A stretch of DNA of 44,559 bases from Muribaculaceae bacterium (GCA_017443765.1 JAFSYB010000110.1:1-44559), one strand, 5' to 3'. Numbered from the stretch's first letter, positions 9,101 to 20,986 are shown. Numbers and translations are program-made. Notes: generated by a model not told the origin, from the letters alone.

Positions 9101-12100
9101 TCACTCACCATCGACAGCCTCCGCACGCGGGCCGATGGGTCGGCGGCCATCGCAGCCGCCACGGTGGCGATGTTCTCGGCCAGCGTCGCGGCCAGCTCGG
9201 GCGAGTAGAGGGCATCATCGTACTGGACGACTACGCCGCGCGTCTCAATCTTGATATTGATTTTAAATTTAGGCACGTTCAGTTCGAGCAGCTCCTGCCC
9301 GATTGCGTTGCCATGCAGGGTGTACTGCGAGAGCACGCCCACCTGGTAGGCGTAAGCGATGGCAGGCCGGAAGCCGTAGTCGGTGGCAATGCGCGTCAGG
9401 GGGTAGTCCTCGTGGCGCAGCACCTGGTCAAAGGTGTCGCTGGCCTGGCGGAGGAACTCCTGGACGGTGACGTCGCCCACGCTCATTCCCAGGGCGAGCG
9501 TGCCCACAAACATGCCCACGGTGTCGCTGATTTTGAGGTTTGCGCGTCCGCTGCTCACGGTGCACAGATAGGCTTCGCGGGCGTTGGTGTGGCGCGTGAC
9601 CACATAGGCGGTGGCGGCCAGCAGCAGGTGGGCGGGGGTAACCTGGAGCTGGCGGCAGCTGGCGGCAATCAGCTCGTGGTCGAGGGGACACACAGCCTCG
9701 CCGATGAAACCTTGTTCGCCGGTGGCCGGCAGGTCGGGGGCAATCTCGCTGGCGCCCTCGCAGCCCGCCAGCATCTGGTCAAAGAACTGCTTCGAGGCCA
9801 CGAACTGCGGCGAAGCCTCGGCGACCTGCTGGTCGGCCACAAAGTCGAGGTAGGTGTACTGCTCGGCCTCCACATTGGCGCCCTCGAGCACGGCACTGAT
9901 TTGGCGGATGAGCAAGTCGGCCGACGCACCGTCGAACACCAGGTGGTGCACATCCATCAGCAGGTTTACACCCTGCGGTGTGACGACCACCTCAAAGCGG
10001 CACAGCACATCTTTTTGCAGGTTGAACGGACGCACAAACTCGTTCTTGTAACTCTTGAGGTCGTCCTCGCTCATCTCGGTGATGGGCACCTCGACGCTGA
10101 GCGGGCCATCGACGGTCTGCACGATGGTGTCGCCCTGGGTGGCGAAGTGCGCGCCCAGCTGCGGGTGCGCCGCCACCACGCGCTGCACGGCCCCGGCCAG
10201 CTGCCGGGCATCGGTGCCGGCGGGATAGCGCAGCAAATAGGGGATGTTGTAGATGGTTGAGGTGGGGTTCTTCAGGCACTCGAAATAGACGCCCGTCTGC
10301 GCATACGACAGCGGCGCACTGCCGCCTCGCGCCTCTTGCCTCTCGTTTCTTGGTGCTTGGCTCTCGGTTGCTGGTTCTCCCCGCAACATTCGCTGCAGAA
10401 TCTCATTCTCGATGCTTTGCAGGGTGCCGGTTTTTACCAGCGTGCGTGAGTCGAGAGCCACGCCGTAGCGCTTGTTGACCTGCACGGCGAGCTTGATAGC
10501 GGTGATGGAGGTGAGGCCGGCATAGCCCAATGGGGTGGTCACGCCGAAGTCAGAGCCGCCCACGATGGCGGCCACCATCTCGTGCAGCTGCTGCTCGAGC
10601 ACGTTCATCGGCACGTTCACAGCCACGGACTCGGCGGCTTTTTTCTCGGGCTTGGGCAGGGCGCGGCGGTTCACCTTTTGGTTCTGGTTAAGTGGAATGG
10701 CGTCAATCTGCATGGTCACCGCCGGCACCATGTAGGGCGGCTTTTGGTCGAGGATGTGGGCGTTCAGTGCCTCGATGTCGATGGGCTGGTCGCCCACGAC
10801 GTAGGCCGCGATGAACTTGCCGCCGGCCTCCTCGTCGAACGCCTGCACGGTGGCGTCCTTGATGCCGGGGAACTCACGAATCACGGCCTCCACCTCCTTG
10901 AGCTCGATGCGGAAGCCGCGAATCTTCACTTGGCCGTCGCGACGGCCCACAAACTGGATGTCGCCCGATGGCAAGTAACGCACGATGTCGCCGGTGCGGT
11001 AGATACGGGCATATTTCGGCTGGTCGGTGAACGGGTTGGCGATGAACACCTCGGCGGTTTTCTCGGGACGGTTCAGGTATCCCCGGCTCACCTGGGGCCC
11101 GGCCACCCACAGCTCGCCGGCGGCTCCCACGGGCAACCGGTGCCCCTGCGCGTCCACGATATAGAGGTGCATATTGTCGAGTGGCTTGCCGATGGGGATT
11201 TCCTTCAGCTTGCGCTCCACAGCAAAGGTGGTGGTGAAAATGGTGCACTCGGTGGGACCGTAGCCGTTGTGCAGCCGGTAGCCGCTGGGCGGGGCGAGCG
11301 AGGCGAGCTTCTCGCCGCCCGTCGACAGATGCAGCAGCGAGTGGTTGTCGATGCCGGTGGCAAACTGGTAGGCCACCTGCGTGGTCATGAATGAGTGGGT
11401 GATGCCCTCGCGCTCGAAGTAGTCGTTCAGCGCCATCAGGTCGAGGCGCAGCTCCTCGGGAATGATGTGCACGGTTGCTCCGCACGTCAAGGCCGGGTAA
11501 AGGTCCATCATGCAGGCGTCGAAGCCGTAGCTGGCGTATGCTGCCACACGGTGTCCGGGCTGCAAGGCGTAGTTGCGGTGATACCAGTGGCAGAAGGCCA
11601 CCAGGTTGGCGTGCGTGAGTTGGCAACCCTTGGGCACGCCGGTAGAGCCGCTGGTGTAGAGCAGGATAAAGAGCTGGTCGGGCTTCACAGTCACCGCCGG
11701 TGCCGGGGCTACGGGCAAGCTGGCAATGTCGGCGGTGAGCAGCACTGCGCCGGTGTACTGGTCCACGAGGGGGCGCAGCTGGGCATCGGCAATCAGCAGC
11801 CGCGCACTGGCATCCTGCATCATGAAGTTTAAGCGCTCGGCCGGATATGATGGGTCGAGCGGCTGATAGGCGCACCCGGCTTTGAGCACGCCGATGGAGG
11901 CAATCACCATCCACTCGCTGCGGGGAATGAGCACCGACACCACGTCCTCGGCTCCGAGTCCCTGCGCGTCGATGTGGGCGGCAAGGCGGTCGCTGAGCGC
12001 GTCCACCTCGGCATAGGTGTAGCTTCGGCCATTGTAGACCACGGCGGCGGCATCAGGGGTGGTGGCGGCCTGGCGGCGCAGCAGCGACACGATGGTCTGC

Positions 12101-13395
12101 GTGGCATCGTAGTCCACATCGGTGTGGTTGAAGCCGTCGAGCAGGGCCACTTGCCGCTCGGTGGCCACGGCCACATCGCAGAGCAGCTCCTGCGTCAGGA
12201 AGCCTTGCACCACTGCCTCGTAGCTCTCGAGCACCTGCTCGACGAGCGCGGCAGAGTATTCGTTGGAGTTGTACTCGGCCTTGGCATGCACTTTGCCGCC
12301 CATGATGAACACTTTCAGGTAGAAGGCGGCCTCGAGCGTGCTGTTTACCAGACGGATGGTCGTCATGGGCTTGCCCATGAACGTCTCGTTGTCAAACAGC
12401 TCGCCATGCCACGCCATCATGGTGTTGCTTTGGATATGCAGCTCGTTCACGGCATCGCTGAAGGCGTACACCTCGTGTCGGCGGCAGCCGCTCATCTGCT
12501 CCTGCCCCTGCTTGATGAACTCGAGCACGGTGGTTGCCGGCGTGAACTTGCTGTAGACGGGCAGTGTGCGCACGGTCATGCCCACCGAGTGGCGGAAACG
12601 CTTGTCGCTGCGCCCATTGTACACCGTCGTGAACAGCGACTCTGGCTCGCCGCAGTAGCGCGCCAGCAGGTAGGCGTAGGCGGCGGTGAACACCCCGCTC
12701 TTGTACACCCCCTTCTCCTGGCAGAACGCGTCCACGCCGGCCATGTCCACATCGAGTACGCGCAGCTGGCTGGCCTCGCTGTGGGTGGGTTCCTCCAGGT
12801 CGGGCAGCAGCGGCGTGTAGGTGTCGCCGCAGTCGAAGTGCCGGGCATACCACTGGCGGGCCTCGTCCATGGCGGGCGACTGCCGCATAGCCACCTCGGC
12901 TTGCGCCACCTCGGTCATCGTGAGTGCCTCGGGAGCCAGCGGCTCGCCGTTGTAGGCACGCTCGATGTCGGTGAGCATCACCTTGAGCGTGGTACCGTCG
13001 CCAATGATGTGATGGATGTCGAGAAAGAGGTAGTAGTGCTCGCTGTCGCGCAGCACGTCGATGTGGAACAGGCGGTCGCCCACCACGTTGAACGGCGTGA
13101 TGAGCCGTCGCTTGGCGGCCTCAATGTCGTCGATGCGTTCCACAACGGGCGCCCACGGCTCGTGGTCGCTGTCGACGGTTTGCACCGGCTCGCCGCTGTC
13201 TTCGAGCGTGATGCGCGTGAACAGAGTGGGGTGAGCCGCCACAGCGGTGGCCACGGCGGCGCACAACCGCTCGCCATCGAGGCTGCCGTCGAGCACATAC
13301 AAATAAGGCAAATTGTAACAAGCCTCACCTGCGTGGCTCATGCAATCCACGTAGAGGCCATATTGAACTTTGGTCAATGGGGCAGATTGTTTCAT
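6127..13395 (-). CDS. Two-module nonribosomal peptide synthetase with terminal thioester reductase
   Basis: 2422 residues from the ATG at 13395. Domain order: C1 about 1-420 (HHIIGDG at 128-134), A1 about 440-920 (LYTSGSTGVPKG, NGYGPTECT, NQKVNRRALP), T1 about 930-1005 (GLTSIT, phosphopantetheine Ser963), C2 about 1025-1440 (HHLVFDG at 1150-1156), A2 about 1455-1945 (IYTSGSTGRPKG, NCYGPTETT), T2 about 1955-2025 (ELGGTSL, Ser1987) and reductase about 2060-2422 (TGATGYLG; YxxxK at 2220-2224). It should join two amino acids and release the product by NAD(P)H reduction as an aldehyde or, after cyclisation, a pyrazinone. The leading C domain suggests N-acylation of the first residue. Read by eye, the A-pocket residues are roughly DAMMSGGIF and DAQGRGCVA, with no specificity I recognise. 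It has its own promoter and no adjacent PPTase, MbtH or exporter. Two degenerate 7-bp-periodic tracts lie in linker positions. Confidence 0.96.
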   Translation of the reverse strand: MKQSAPLTKVQYGLYVDCMSHAGEACYNLPYLYVLDGSLDGERLCAAVATAVAAHPTLFTRITLEDSGEPVQTVDSDHEPWAPVVERIDDIEAAKRRLITPFNVVGDRLFHIDVLRDSEHYYLFLDIHHIIGDGTTLKVMLTDIERAYNGEPLAPEALTMTEVAQAEVAMRQSPAMDEARQWYARHFDCGDTYTPLLPDLEEPTHSEASQLRVLDVDMAGVDAFCQEKGVYKSGVFTAAYAYLLARYCGEPESLFTTVYNGRSDKRFRHSVGMTVRTLPVYSKFTPATTVLEFIKQGQEQMSGCRRHEVYAFSDAVNELHIQSNTMMAWHGELFDNETFMGKPMTTIRLVNSTLEAAFYLKVFIMGGKVHAKAEYNSNEYSAALVEQVLESYEAVVQGFLTQELLCDVAVATERQVALLDGFNHTDVDYDATQTIVSLLRRQAATTPDAAAVVYNGRSYTYAEVDALSDRLAAHIDAQGLGAEDVVSVLIPRSEWMVIASIGVLKAGCAYQPLDPSYPAERLNFMMQDASARLLIADAQLRPLVDQYTGAVLLTADIASLPVAPAPAVTVKPDQLFILLYTSGSTGVPKGCQLTHANLVAFCHWYHRNYALQPGHRVAAYASYGFDACMMDLYPALTCGATVHIIPEELRLDLMALNDYFEREGITHSFMTTQVAYQFATGIDNHSLLHLSTGGEKLASLAPPSGYRLHNGYGPTECTIFTTTFAVERKLKEIPIGKPLDNMHLYIVDAQGHRLPVGAAGELWVAGPQVSRGYLNRPEKTAEVFIANPFTDQPKYARIYRTGDIVRYLPSGDIQFVGRRDGQVKIRGFRIELKEVEAVIREFPGIKDATVQAFDEEAGGKFIAAYVVGDQPIDIEALNAHILDQKPPYMVPAVTMQIDAIPLNQNQKVNRRALPKPEKKAAESVAVNVPMNVLEQQLHEMVAAIVGGSDFGVTTPLGYAGLTSITAIKLAVQVNKRYGVALDSRTLVKTGTLQSIENEILQRMLRGEPATESQAPRNERQEARGGSAPLSYAQTGVYFECLKNPTSTIYNIPYLLRYPAGTDARQLAGAVQRVVAAHPQLGAHFATQGDTIVQTVDGPLSVEVPITEMSEDDLKSYKNEFVRPFNLQKDVLCRFEVVVTPQGVNLLMDVHHLVFDGASADLLIRQISAVLEGANVEAEQYTYLDFVADQQVAEASPQFVASKQFFDQMLAGCEGASEIAPDLPATGEQGFIGEAVCPLDHELIAASCRQLQVTPAHLLLAATAYVVTRHTNAREAYLCTVSSGRANLKISDTVGMFVGTLALGMSVGDVTVQEFLRQASDTFDQVLRHEDYPLTRIATDYGFRPAIAYAYQVGVLSQYTLHGNAIGQELLELNVPKFKINIKIETRGVVVQYDDALYSPELAATLAENIATVAAAMAADPSARVRRLSMVSERQAQQLAGLRQVAEAEPPFSLMHDCLAHYAAAQPDHEALVAIDARFTYREMNAACDTIAAALHQRGVKPRDRVALLLPRTSRLILALFGVLKAGAAYIPCDPEYPADRIRLILDDSEARFVITTADRLHNVSDGKAIDVEELLQCPMPQAPRTMQAGDITPDDLAYLIYTSGSTGRPKGVMLRHAGICNYLYGHPANVLAHAVNTDAHRVMSVTTISFDAALQDIGTAFFNGKTLMVATEEQANNPLDLARLINEQRVDMVSGTPSRWQTWLTSPDFCQAIAGIAIARAGGEKFSDQLLDQLRGATHARIFNCYGPTETTVASNNKELTHAPRVTVGRPQLGVREFVVDPDGNELPVGVVGELYIGGRGVARGYNNLDDMTRERFIDYHGERVYRSGDYARWLPDGDVVILGRTDHQIKLRGLRIELGEIENVMLRVEGMKKVVILIRKLAGKEHLCAYYTADRDIAPDSLKAEIAKSLTQYMVPTAYRQLAEMPMTPNGKTDVKALPEPELAVTSAHVEPATDTERTLCDIFAGILQMDRVGATDNFFELGGTSLVVTRVIIEADKAGLHVAYGDVFAHPTPRQLARQLTGESVDESMDEAAAFDYTAVNNVLQQNTLDSFRHGDSQPLGNVLLTGATGYLGIHILRELIYSDASNIYCLVRGKTLEKAESRLRTLLFYYFSDAFKPLFGTRLHVVLGDVTQDLDATLPVNTVFNCAAIVKHFSEGTEIEDVNIGGAQRCVDFCLKTGARLVHISTASTRGLWAGEPKRDTFTEQRLYMGQYLGNKYIYSKFMAERLILDAVARQGLSAKIMRVGNLAARSTDGEFQANFSTNSFMGRIKVYNMLGCCPHAMRSKRVEFSPINEVARAIVLLAGTPRECNVFHPYNIHTQLLGDVLAELKNVGQGVRFVEQEEFDHALGQAGTDPAKARQLSSLLAYQDMAHGQRTTDVARDNDYTIQVLYRLGFAWSPTSWDYIERMLTAIGGFGFFE
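8639..8673. repeat. Degenerate 7-bp-periodic tract inside NRPS A2
   Basis: Plus-strand units ATGGTTC, TTGGCGC, TTGGGGC, ATGGGGC, ATTGCAA keep a strict 7-bp period with partial identity. In the protein this is the stretch around MPQAPRTMQ, just before the IYTSGSTG core of A2, a surface linker that varies in the family. Confidence 0.65.
10323..10378. repeat. Degenerate 7-bp-periodic tract in the T1-C2 linker of the NRPS
   Basis: Eight plus-strand units, CGCCTCG, CGCCTCT, TGCCTCT, CGTTTCT, TGGTGCT, TGGCTCT, CGGTTGC, TGGTTCT, with exact 7-bp period. It encodes roughly the linker EPATESQAPRNERQEARGG between the first carrier protein and the second condensation domain, where an insertion would be tolerated. 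Confidence 0.75.
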
Positions 13396-13402
13396 ATCAG
13401 GG

Positions 13403-13430
13403 TCAGTTATCAATTATTCAGTATTCAGTC
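13403..13430. repeat. 7-bp-periodic tract in the NRPS leader
   Basis: Plus-strand units TCAGTTA, TCAATTA, TTCAGTA, TTCAGTC. It begins 7 bp upstream of the NRPS start codon, inside the 5' UTR predicted from the promoter at 13497-13527. Confidence 0.65.
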
Positions 13431-13496
13431 ATCTGTTTGTGGCGGGCCACTAAGGCTCGGCTTATGGTTTGAAAGCAGCAGAGCCTGTTTTGGTTG

Positions 13497-13527
13497 CAAA
13501 GATACTGCAAAACTGCCGTTCTGCAAA
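13497..13527 (-). promoter_or_regulatory. Promoter of the NRPS gene
   Basis: On the minus strand TTTG (plus 13524-13527), a 19-bp spacer and TATCTTTG (plus 13497-13504) match the Bacteroidota consensus exactly. It leaves a leader of about 95 nt before the ATG at 13395 and sits between the gyrB terminator and the NRPS, so the NRPS is transcribed on its own. Confidence 0.85.
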
Positions 13528-13557
13528 ACAATGCGATGTTTTTTGCCAATTGGCAGC

Positions 13558-13620
13558 AAAAAAAACGACAAGGACAACAGATGACGCCCCCCCTGACGGG
13601 GTAGCCACAATTGTCCTTGT
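13558..13620 (-). terminator. Intrinsic terminator of gyrB
   Basis: On the minus strand a perfect 10-bp stem, ACAAGGACAA (plus 13611-13620) with TTGTCCTTGT (plus 13568-13577), contains a smaller C/G-rich inner hairpin and is followed by CG and eight T (plus 13558-13565). It lies 40 bp after the gyrB stop. Confidence 0.88.
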
Positions 13621-13659
13621 GTTGTTTTGAATCAGCTTACCGGCGTTGCGGAGGCTGGG

Positions 13660-15642
<1,983 letters not shown>

Positions 15643-15730
15643 TTAGTATAATCACAACGTTAAGCAACTTATTTTCAAGCGAATTAATCCCCCAAAGGAA
15701 TACGGCTTAAAATGCTCGCCCAAAAACGTA

Positions 15731-15738
15731 CAAAATTA
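15731..15738 (-). promoter_or_regulatory. -7 element upstream of gyrB (TAATTTTG)
   Basis: TAATTTTG on the minus strand, about 95 bp before the gyrB start. A TTTG occurs upstream, but at 23 bp rather than the usual 19-21, so the -33 element is uncertain. Confidence 0.5.
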
Positions 15739-15928
15739 CAAAATAATGTGCAAACGGCTGCCAAAAAACTCCTTAAAAAACGATAAAAAAACAACGGCAA
15801 ATAGTCGAACAATCAACGGCGGCAGGGGCGACTGTGAGCCAAGCGGTTGCCCCGTGCCAGCGGCACCCGACAGCACACGGGGTGACGCACCGGTCGAAGT
15901 GTGAAAAATGCACAATTCCGCCAATCTA

Positions 15929-15960
15929 TTTCGCCATGTCAAATTATTATTGTACTTTTG
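15929..15960 (+). promoter_or_regulatory. Promoter of metK
   Basis: TTTCG (15929-15933), a 19-20-bp gap and TACTTTTG (15953-15960). The start of transcription would fall about 10 bp before the SAM-II aptamer, as expected for a riboswitch leader. The rest of the 458-bp gap back to gyrB holds the gyrB promoter, and I see nothing else in 15760-15920. Confidence 0.65.
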
Positions 15961-15977
15961 CGGCGTTTTACTAACCC

Positions 15978-16025
15978 AGTGGAAAGATTTGGCTGCTTGC
16001 AACCACTCTAAAAAATGCTAAATGG
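15978..16025 (+). promoter_or_regulatory. SAM-II riboswitch aptamer upstream of metK
   Basis: The sequence follows the SAM-II (metA/SAM_alpha) layout closely. Stem P1 is AGTGG (15978-15982) with CCACT (16003-16007). The conserved GATTTGGC and GCTTGCA fall in its loop, and the A-rich segment with TGCTAAA follows. The pseudoknot ATTTGGC (15987-15993) with GCTAAAT (16017-16023) pairs along all seven positions with one G-U. SAM-II binds S-adenosylmethionine and lowers expression of methionine/SAM genes, which fits its place 67 bp before metK, the SAM synthetase gene. Known as a family from alphaproteobacteria and some Bacteroidota. Confidence 0.92.
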
Positions 16026-16094
16026 TGATAATCCACACAACGTATTATCCTCTCTATTAGCATTTTTCCACATTAAAAAATAATTGGAAAAATG
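16010..16094 (+). promoter_or_regulatory. Expression platform of the metK riboswitch (anti-sequestor / start-codon sequestor)
   Basis: Two alternative helices can be read. Anti-sequestor: AAAAATGCTAA (16011-16021) with TTAGCATTTTT (16057-16067), a perfect 11-bp stem with an inner stem GATAAT (16027-16032) / ATTATC (16044-16049). Sequestor: CATTTTTCCA (16061-16070) with TGGAAAAATG (16085-16094), a perfect 10-bp stem that includes the metK ATG. The two share 16061-16067, and the anti-sequestor shares 16017-16021 with the aptamer pseudoknot. With SAM bound the pseudoknot would take GCTAA, free CATTTTT and let it close over the start codon. Pairing is seen; the switching order is inferred. Confidence 0.8.
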
Positions 16095-17387
16095 AACAAT
16101 TACCTTTTCACGTCAGAATCTGTATCGGAAGGGCATCCCGACAAGGTTGCCGACCAAATCAGCGACGCCATCCTGGACCAGTTCCTGGCCTACGACCCGC
16201 AGTCGAAGGTGGCTTGCGAAACCCTTGTGACCACCGGCCAGGTGGTGATTGCCGGCGAGGTGAGCAGCCAGGCCTACGTGGACCTGACCACCACGGCACG
16301 CGATGTAATCAACCGCATTGGCTACAACCGCAGCGAGCTCATGTTCGACGGCTCGGCGTGCGGCGTGCTCAACGCGCTGCACGAGCAGTCGCCCGACATT
16401 CACCGGGGCGTGGTGCGCGACACTCCCGATGAGCAGGGCGCCGGCGACCAAGGCATGATGTTCGGCTACGCCTGCGACGAGACCCCCGCCTTGATGCCGC
16501 TCACCCTCAACCTGGCCCATCTGATTTTGTGGGAACTGGCCCAAATCCGCCGCGAGGGCAAAGCCATGCCCTACCTGCGTCCCGACGCCAAGAGCCAGGT
16601 CACGGTGGAATATGACGGCACCACGCACCGCCCCGTGCGCGTGCACACCATTGTGGTGAGCACACAGCACGACGAGTTCATTAAACCCGCCGCCACCACC
16701 GCCGAGGCACAGCGGCAGGCCGACGAAGAGATGCTCCAGCGCATCCGCCACGACGTGGAGCACACCCTCCTACCCCGTGTGAAAGCCCAGTTGCCCGCCG
16801 AGGTGCAGGCAATGTTCGACAGCAAACTCATCTTGCACGTGAACCCCACGGGCAAGTTCGTCATCGGCGGCCCGCATGGCGACACCGGGCTCACGGGCCG
16901 GAAAATCATTGTTGACACCTACGGCGGCCGTGGTGCTCACGGCGGCGGGGCGTTCAGCGGCAAGGACCCCAGCAAGGTGGACCGCAGCGCAGCATACGCC
17001 GCACGGCACATCGCCAAGAATGCCGTGGCCGCCGGCATTGCCCACGAGATGCTCGTGCAAGTGTCCTACGCCATCGGCGTGGCGGCTCCGGTGAGCTTCT
17101 ACGTGAACACCTATGGCACCGCCCGCGTGCCACTCTCCGATGCCGAAATTGCCGAGCGGCTGCTGAAACACTTCGACTTGCGCCCGGCAGCCATCGAGCG
17201 CGCGCTGGGACTGCGAAAACCCATCTACGAGGAAACGGCCTCCTACGGCCACATGGGGCGCGACCCGCGCACCGTCACCAAGCTTTTCCACTCGCCATAC
17301 GAAGAAGAGAAGGAGATTACGGTGGAGCTTTTCACCTGGGAGAAGCTCGACCGCGTTGATGAACTGCGCCGGGCTTTTGGTATTTGA
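16092..17387 (+). CDS. metK: S-adenosylmethionine synthetase
   Basis: 431 residues, the slightly long form common in Bacteroidota. It makes SAM from methionine and ATP in the cytosol, usually as a tetramer. Signature segments are present: [20 protein letters not shown] at the N-terminus, [16 protein letters not shown] (methionine-binding loop), [17 protein letters not shown], and [19 protein letters not shown] with [15 protein letters not shown]. The ATG at 16092 is fixed by the family N-terminus and is itself part of a hairpin in the leader. Regulation is by the SAM-II riboswitch 67 bp upstream, so the product of the enzyme is likely to shut off its own translation. The following ABC transporter gene has its own -7 box and probably forms a separate transcript. 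Confidence 0.98.
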   Translation: MNNYLFTSESVSEGHPDKVADQISDAILDQFLAYDPQSKVACETLVTTGQVVIAGEVSSQAYVDLTTTARDVINRIGYNRSELMFDGSACGVLNALHEQSPDIHRGVVRDTPDEQGAGDQGMMFGYACDETPALMPLTLNLAHLILWELAQIRREGKAMPYLRPDAKSQVTVEYDGTTHRPVRVHTIVVSTQHDEFIKPAATTAEAQRQADEEMLQRIRHDVEHTLLPRVKAQLPAEVQAMFDSKLILHVNPTGKFVIGGPHGDTGLTGRKIIVDTYGGRGAHGGGAFSGKDPSKVDRSAAYAARHIAKNAVAAGIAHEMLVQVSYAIGVAAPVSFYVNTYGTARVPLSDAEIAERLLKHFDLRPAAIERALGLRKPIYEETASYGHMGRDPRTVTKLFHSPYEEEKEITVELFTWEKLDRVDELRRAFGI

Positions 17388-17463
17388 TTGTTTTTGAGAA
17401 CCGCCCGTGGCAAGCCACGCGTTTACACAGCAATATGCGGTGTGTTTGCCAACGGGCTTGCAC

Positions 17464-17471
17464 TACCTTTG
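17464..17471 (+). promoter_or_regulatory. -7 promoter element of the ABC exporter gene (TACCTTTG)
   Basis: TACCTTTG lies 20 bp before the ATG at 17492. It falls inside an in-frame upstream extension that begins at 17384, and so supports the shorter start. No good TTTG is seen at 19-21 bp upstream. Confidence 0.6.
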
Positions 17472-17491
17472 CAAATAATAATGTGCTCCCG

Positions 17492-19318
<1,827 letters not shown>

Positions 19319-19417
19319 AAAAGGACAGGGCGTCGGCGTCACAGGGGTGCGCCCCACCCTACTTCATGACCTTACCGGGTTTTCAACTCGAAAAATCAGA
19401 TTAAGAATCCTTTCAAT

Positions 19418-19981
19418 ATGAAACGTATCGCTATTTTTGCTTCGGGGTCGGGCACTAATGCCGAGCACATAGTGCGCTACTTTGCTCACAGCCCCAGGGT
19501 TCAGGTGGCCGCTGTTTTCACCAACCGCCGCTCGGCGGCTGTCATCGGCCGGCTGCGCCCGCTGGGCATTGATGTGGAGTATTTCCCCAAAGCCGAGTGG
19601 CAACACCCGGTGGAAGTCACCCGCCGCCTGACCGAGAGAGGCATCGACCTGGTGGTGCTGGCGGGCTTCCTGGCCGTGGTGCGCGAGCCGCTGCTATCAG
19701 CCTTCGAGGGCCGGATTATTAACATCCACCCCTCGCTGCTGCCCAAATACGGCGGCAGCGGAATGTGGGGCGGGAATGTGCACGAGGCAGTGATTCAAGC
19801 CGGGGAGAAAAAGAGCGGCATAACCATCCACCAGGTTACCGCACAGGTTGATGGCGGCACCATCGTGGCACAGCACACCTGCCCCGTGTTGCCCGACGAC
19901 ACACCCGAGACCCTCGAGGCACGCATCCACCAGCTGGAATACCAGCACTACCCTCGCGTGATTGAGATGCTGCTGCAGTGA
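19418..19981 (+). CDS. purN: Phosphoribosylglycinamide formyltransferase
   Basis: 187 residues, the usual PurN length. It transfers the formyl group of 10-formyl-THF to GAR, the third step of purine synthesis. Visible motifs are the N-terminal phosphate loop IFASGSGTNAEHI, the catalytic Asn and His in INIHPSLLPKYGG, and the catalytic Asp in VTAQVDGGTIVAQ. It lacks a hydrolase (PurU) N-terminal ACT domain. The start at 19418 fits the family N-terminus. It stands alone: 99 bp after the ABC exporter gene with no clear promoter box seen, and convergent with the TPR gene, whose stop lies only 4 bp away. Confidence 0.95.
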   Translation: MKRIAIFASGSGTNAEHIVRYFAHSPRVQVAAVFTNRRSAAVIGRLRPLGIDVEYFPKAEWQHPVEVTRRLTERGIDLVVLAGFLAVVREPLLSAFEGRIINIHPSLLPKYGGSGMWGGNVHEAVIQAGEKKSGITIHQVTAQVDGGTIVAQHTCPVLPDDTPETLEARIHQLEYQHYPRVIEMLLQ

Positions 19982-19985
19982 ACCG

Positions 19986-20981
19986 TCAGAACAGGCTCTT
20001 GAGCAGGTTCATGATGTTGATATTGCGGCTTTTCTCGGCCAGGAGGTTTTCGATTACGATTACCTCACGGCTGGCTTTTAGCTGGCGAGCCAGAACGAGC
20101 AGCGAGTTGAGGAGTTGCTCGGCTGCTGCTCGGCGGCCGGTGATGCGCGACAGAGCCTTGGCCAGGCCGATGGACAGCTGCAGCTCGCGCAGCCCCAGCG
20201 GGTCGCCCAGTTTCTTTTGGTAGCGCAGCGCCTTGGTGTAGTATTTCACCGCATGGCGGCTGTTGCCCATCTCCAGCAGGATGTCGCCCTCTTTCTTGAG
20301 CGTGTCCACCAGGCTGTTCATGGCCACCCGCGTTTGGTTGGCATCGCCACTGGTGAGCTGGTGGGTATACAACTCGGTAGCCTGCTGGTAGTGCTCAAGC
20401 ACGCTCATCTGCGTGGAACGCGACTGAATGATTTCGGTCGAGGCCTGCACGGCGTAGAGCAGCATTGCCGCGAACCGCTGCTCATTCTTCTTGGCCAGTC
20501 GCTCAAACAGTTTCTGCGCACGGGTGAGTTCTTTGGCCGCTCGTCCACTCTCGCCGGTAGCATGGTGTGTGTGTGCCAGGTTATAGAGTATGCTGGCCAC
20601 CAGGGCCAGGAAATCGTCGCTCTTTTTCCCCACCACGTCGGCGAGGTGCGACAGGGCATTTTCGGCGCACCCCAGCGTGAGCGTGTGCTGCCCCTGCTCG
20701 ATGAACAGGCTCATGCGCACCAGCCACAGCCAGGCAATGTAGAGCGGTGGCATGGCCTCGGCCTCGTCGGCATAAACCAGATACTCGGTCACCTGCGAGG
20801 CTTGCGCCGTGCGGTGATCCTTCATCAGAAAGCGCACATAGGTCATGGTGATGTCGAGTACCACCTCATGGCTCAGCCCTTCGGTGTGTGGCAGCTGGCC
20901 GGTGTTCTCGATTTGCGCCTGTGCGATGGTCATGTCGCCGCGCAGCCGGGGGAAGCACACATCAATGAGCAAGGGATTCAT
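19986..20981 (-). CDS. TPR-like helical protein of unknown function
   Basis: 331 residues, almost entirely amphipathic helices with TPR-like spacing. Examples are SILYNLAHTHHATGESGRAAKELTRA and, further on, a segment with GDILLEMGNSRHAVKYYTKAL, the best single TPR unit (residues about 235-265). No signal peptide or membrane segment is seen, so it is presumably cytosolic and acts in protein-protein contacts. It follows the PfkB-family kinase gene by 21 bp and is read in the same direction, so it is likely the last gene of the isomerase-kinase-TPR operon. I do not recognise a named family. The stop is 4 bp from the purN stop, with no room for a separate terminator. Confidence 0.75.
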   Translation of the reverse strand: MNPLLIDVCFPRLRGDMTIAQAQIENTGQLPHTEGLSHEVVLDITMTYVRFLMKDHRTAQASQVTEYLVYADEAEAMPPLYIAWLWLVRMSLFIEQGQHTLTLGCAENALSHLADVVGKKSDDFLALVASILYNLAHTHHATGESGRAAKELTRAQKLFERLAKKNEQRFAAMLLYAVQASTEIIQSRSTQMSVLEHYQQATELYTHQLTSGDANQTRVAMNSLVDTLKKEGDILLEMGNSRHAVKYYTKALRYQKKLGDPLGLRELQLSIGLAKALSRITGRRAAAEQLLNSLLVLARQLKASREVIVIENLLAEKSRNINIMNLLKSLF

Positions 20982-20986
20982 GCCGG

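Noticed and set aside
17384..17491. ABC exporter start at 17384 overlapping metK
   Set aside because: TACCTTTG at 17464 lies inside the extension, and the family N-terminus begins at MKGFFRLL.
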